Positions 41,834-43,758 of a stretch of DNA of 43,758 nucleotides are shown here, piece after piece. Position numbers and translations under genes: made by a program. This DNA is from Rhodospirillales bacterium (lineage in GTDB: Bacteria > Pseudomonadota > Alphaproteobacteria > Rhodospirillales > Casp-alpha2): contig JABJGO010000099.1 of NCBI GenBank assembly GCA_018662225.1, positions 1 to 43,758 of the forward strand. The letters run 5' to 3'. The notes under the pieces are model-generated. The model worked only from the letters and a program-made list of their open reading frames with translations, ran no database searches and was not told the origin of the DNA. Position 1 is the stretch's first letter. Each line of letters starts with the position of its first letter.

Positions 41834-42931
41834 TTACTGAGCCATCCAAGCGGTGAAGCGCTCGGAGATTTCAGAACCATTATCAGCCCACCAATCAGGT
41901 TGAGCGAAAATGGAGTCACCCATAACTTCTTCACGATTAGGCATATGCTCCATGATATTCACACCAGTGTTATACCATGGTTCGTTGGCGGCAATGATTG
42001 CCAGACCAGATTTACGCATAGGACCATAGTTGATCCATTTAGCCTGACCAGCTTGCTGCTCAGGAGCAGAAGCGTGCATGGCGAAATCAATGGCTTCGTC
42101 CATATTCTTGGAGCCCTTAATAACGGCAAGCCATTCTTCTTCAAGAACCTGACCATCCCAGATCGGCACGAACGGAGCACCTTCGGAAAGGATAGCAGCA
42201 CCGATACGACCGTTGTAGGCCAGAGACATTGTAACTTCGCCAGATGTTACCAACTCAAGCGGCTTGGCACCTGAAGACCAGAACACCACATCATTTTTGA
42301 TGACGTCGAGTTTGGCGAATGCACGGTCAATACCTTCGGGGGTATCCATAACATCATAGATATCAGCGATAGCTACGCCGTCAGCATAGAGTGCCATTTC
42401 GATCAAAGCATTGGCCCAAGTGTGGATGCCACGCTTACCAGGGAACTTATCCATGTCGAAGAAATCTGCAATTGAATCAGGTTGTTCGCCAGAGAATGTA
42501 CCGGTTTTGTAGAAGGCCATATAGGACCAGAAAATCTGTGGAATGGCACAGTCATTTGGCCGTGGAACCATCAGATCATCGTCAAGAGAAGTTCCCATAG
42601 AATCCAGGATGAAACGATCTGCAGGAATTTCTACGAACAAGCCTTCGTCACAACCTGTGCGAATCTGATCAGGCAGCACGTCGACGATATCCCATGTTGC
42701 ATTACCGGCTTCTACCATAGCGCGGACTTCACCGAGACCGCCGTTATAGTTTTCCCAGTTGATTTTATTACCAGTTTTGGCTTCCCAGCTTGCGCCGTAA
42801 GCTTTCTGCTGGCTGGCTGTATAACCGCCACCCCATGAGGTAACGACGATGTCGGCAAGAGCAGAACCGCTCATGCCAGCGGTTAAGGCGATTGCCCCTG
42901 CCGCCAGAGTTAGTTTGATAGAGGTCTTCAT
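41834..42931 (-). CDS. ABC transporter periplasmic substrate-binding protein (PotD/PotF-like)
   Basis: A 365-aa secreted binding protein. The ATG at 42931 has GGGAGAA upstream and starts a clear signal peptide (MKTSIKLTLAAGAIALTAGM, cleavage near SALA). The mature part opens DIVVTSWGGGYTASQQKAYG and continues with WENYNGGLGEVRAMVEAGNA, DVLPDQIRTGCDEGLF and VTMSLAYNGRIGAAI, as in PotD/PotF and related families. The ligand may be a polyamine or another cationic or zwitterionic compatible solute. The nearby ectoine-hydrolase-like gene and GlxA regulators hint at the latter, without proof. Confidence 0.92.
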   Translation of the reverse strand: MKTSIKLTLAAGAIALTAGMSGSALADIVVTSWGGGYTASQQKAYGASWEAKTGNKINWENYNGGLGEVRAMVEAGNATWDIVDVLPDQIRTGCDEGLFVEIPADRFILDSMGTSLDDDLMVPRPNDCAIPQIFWSYMAFYKTGTFSGEQPDSIADFFDMDKFPGKRGIHTWANALIEMALYADGVAIADIYDVMDTPEGIDRAFAKLDVIKNDVVFWSSGAKPLELVTSGEVTMSLAYNGRIGAAILSEGAPFVPIWDGQVLEEEWLAVIKGSKNMDEAIDFAMHASAPEQQAGQAKWINYGPMRKSGLAIIAANEPWYNTGVNIMEHMPNREEVMGDSIFAQPDWWADNGSEISERFTAWMAQ

Positions 42932-42949
42932 AGTGTTTTTCTCCCTGAT

Positions 42950-42968
42950 AGCACCAATTGTTGGTGCT
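42950..42968 (-). promoter_or_regulatory. Perfect hairpin in the binding-protein gene leader
   Basis: AGCACCAA at 42950-42957 and TTGGTGCT at 42961-42968 form a perfect 8-bp stem with a 3-nt loop, ending a few bases before the Shine-Dalgarno sequence of the binding-protein gene (minus strand). It could shape mRNA stability or translation, or be an operator. Confidence 0.5.
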
Positions 42969-43071
42969 TTCGTTGCTGTTGCCACCCCACTTTTAAAACG
43001 AGAGGCGGCGCTTATAGCCATCAAATTAAAGAGGGGCGATCCTTAATGAAACGAGATGGCAATTCCTGTTC

Positions 43072-43109
43072 AGTGTGTGACCCCAGGTGTTTTGGTCACG
43101 TCACACACT
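43072..43109 (-). terminator. Hairpin after the ATPase gene (possible partial terminator or mRNA-stability element)
   Basis: AGTGTGTGAC at 43072-43081 pairs with GTCACACACT at 43100-43109 (10 bp, 18-nt interior). The alternative inner stem GTGACC/GGTCAC is also possible. It lies between the ATPase stop (43118) and the binding-protein leader. No strong T-run follows in the minus direction. Confidence 0.45.
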
Positions 43110-43117
43110 CGCCCGGA

Positions 43118-43758
43118 TTAAATACCCTTATACACATCAAGGGCGCGACAATCTTCCGACTGCCAACCCACCTTAACGACCTCACCTTCTGACAATGAGG
43201 CGTGATCCGAGGCATTTGGTACTTTGACGATGAAGTCGTCGTGTCCGCAAACGCTGACGCGGGACCGGATGTGGTCGCCCAGGTAGATAAGCTCTTCCAC
43301 CTTGGCTTCGAACATATTGGGGCAATTCTCGATAGCCTGGCCAATCATGACCCGTTCCGGGCGAAGCGACATGGTTGAGCGCTCACCCACGGCACCAACA
43401 TTGACGGCCAGGGCCTGAACCATTTCGCCACTGTCCAGCTGGACCTGCGCTGTGTCGCCTTCGACGCCTTTGATTGTGCCCTGCAGTTTGTTGTTCTCGC
43501 CAATAAACTGGGCAACAAATGCATTGTCGGGCTTCTCATACAGGACATCCGGCGGTGCCAGCTGTTGAATAATACCATCGTCAAATACGGCGATGCGATT
43601 GGACATGGTCAGAGCTTCAGACTGATCATGCGTCACATACACAACCGTCACACCGAGATTTTCGTGAATATGCTTGATTTCATATTGCATGGACTCGCGT
43701 AGCTGTTTGTCCAGCGCGCCAAGCGGCTCATCCATCAGAACCAATTGTGGGTCAAAAA
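43118..43758 (-). CDS. ABC transporter ATP-binding protein (PotA-like), N-terminus beyond window
   Basis: The visible 213 residues are the C-terminal part of a PotA-type ATPase. They begin at the Walker B segment DPQLVLMDEPLGALDKQLR, then the switch His in VTVVYVTHDQSEALTMS. The C-terminal TOBE domain is recognisable (FIGENNKLQGTIKGVEGD and SLRPERVMIG), as expected for spermidine/putrescine and related importers. The Walker A and signature motifs lie off the right edge. The gene heads the visible part of the operon potA-potD-potB-potC. Confidence 0.92.
   Translation of the reverse strand, partial: FDPQLVLMDEPLGALDKQLRESMQYEIKHIHENLGVTVVYVTHDQSEALTMSNRIAVFDDGIIQQLAPPDVLYEKPDNAFVAQFIGENNKLQGTIKGVEGDTAQVQLDSGEMVQALAVNVGAVGERSTMSLRPERVMIGQAIENCPNMFEAKVEELIYLGDHIRSRVSVCGHDDFIVKVPNASDHASLSEGEVVKVGWQSEDCRALDVYKGI

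Overview
The window looks like part of an alphaproteobacterial chromosome, probably a free-living marine or Rhodospirillales-like lineage. The grounds are family types, not a search: an etfBA pair, GcvT-type dimethylglycine/sarcosine dehydrogenases, MttB-family methyltransferases, DUF1638, GlxA regulators, an ectoine-hydrolase-like M24 protein and Tat-type RR signal peptides. Most genes look moderately GC-rich. One gene at 16166-18220 is clearly AT-rich and looks acquired.

Layout. 1-2739: an RND membrane-fusion protein and its PadR regulator, then a GFA-family protein overlapping a PhnD-like binding protein. 2743-5190: an FAD-dependent amine oxidoreductase and an amidinotransferase-fold hydrolase, each preceded by a copy of the same 31-bp element. 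5457-11156: a possible peptide-modification and sensing locus. It holds a Tat-signal Gly/Asp-repeat protein, a DUF4189 lipoprotein, a PepSY protein, a PhoPQ-like two-component system, an unlisted 43-aa ORF, an HprK-like kinase, a PqqD-like protein and a phytanoyl-CoA-dioxygenase-like protein. 11199-12358: a class I glutamine amidotransferase and a VOC protein. 12448-16026: an MttB-family methyltransferase divergent from etfB-etfA. 16103-18531: an AT-rich insertion carrying one LRR-Roc-COR GTPase, flanked by two roughly 92% identical copies of the etfA 3' end plus terminator. 18753-21129: an enolase-superfamily enzyme, a truncated haemoglobin and an HxlR regulator. 21132-24180: a large dimethylglycine/sarcosine-dehydrogenase-like protein and an orphan antitoxin next to a probable toxin remnant. 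24550-30894: a seven-gene corrinoid/folate C1 operon. 30916-32415: an RTX-repeat protein. 32987-35277: a membrane-anchored GENH-motif protein and a MATE exporter. 35281-39499: two divergent GlxA-type AraC regulators, an Asp/Glu-racemase-family protein and an ectoine-hydrolase-like M24 protein. 39578-43758: a PotABCD-type ABC importer, with potA running off the window end.

How the genes may work together. The recurring theme is uptake and demethylation of methylated amines or compatible solutes. The importer, the GlxA regulators and the M24/racemase pair suggest import and opening of an ectoine- or betaine-like solute. The FAD dehydrogenases produce formaldehyde or methylene-THF and could pass electrons to EtfAB. 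MttB and the corrinoid/THF/MetF/ASKHA operon could move methyl groups between quaternary amines, cobalamin and folate. The same operon also resembles the split methionine-synthase arrangement of roseobacters, and sequence alone does not decide between the two directions.

The most unusual features are the etfA-tail duplication bracketing the ROCO gene, the Gly/Asp-protein/43-aa ORF/HprK/PqqD locus, and the paired 31-bp element. No tRNA, rRNA, CRISPR array, transposase or integrase was recognised.
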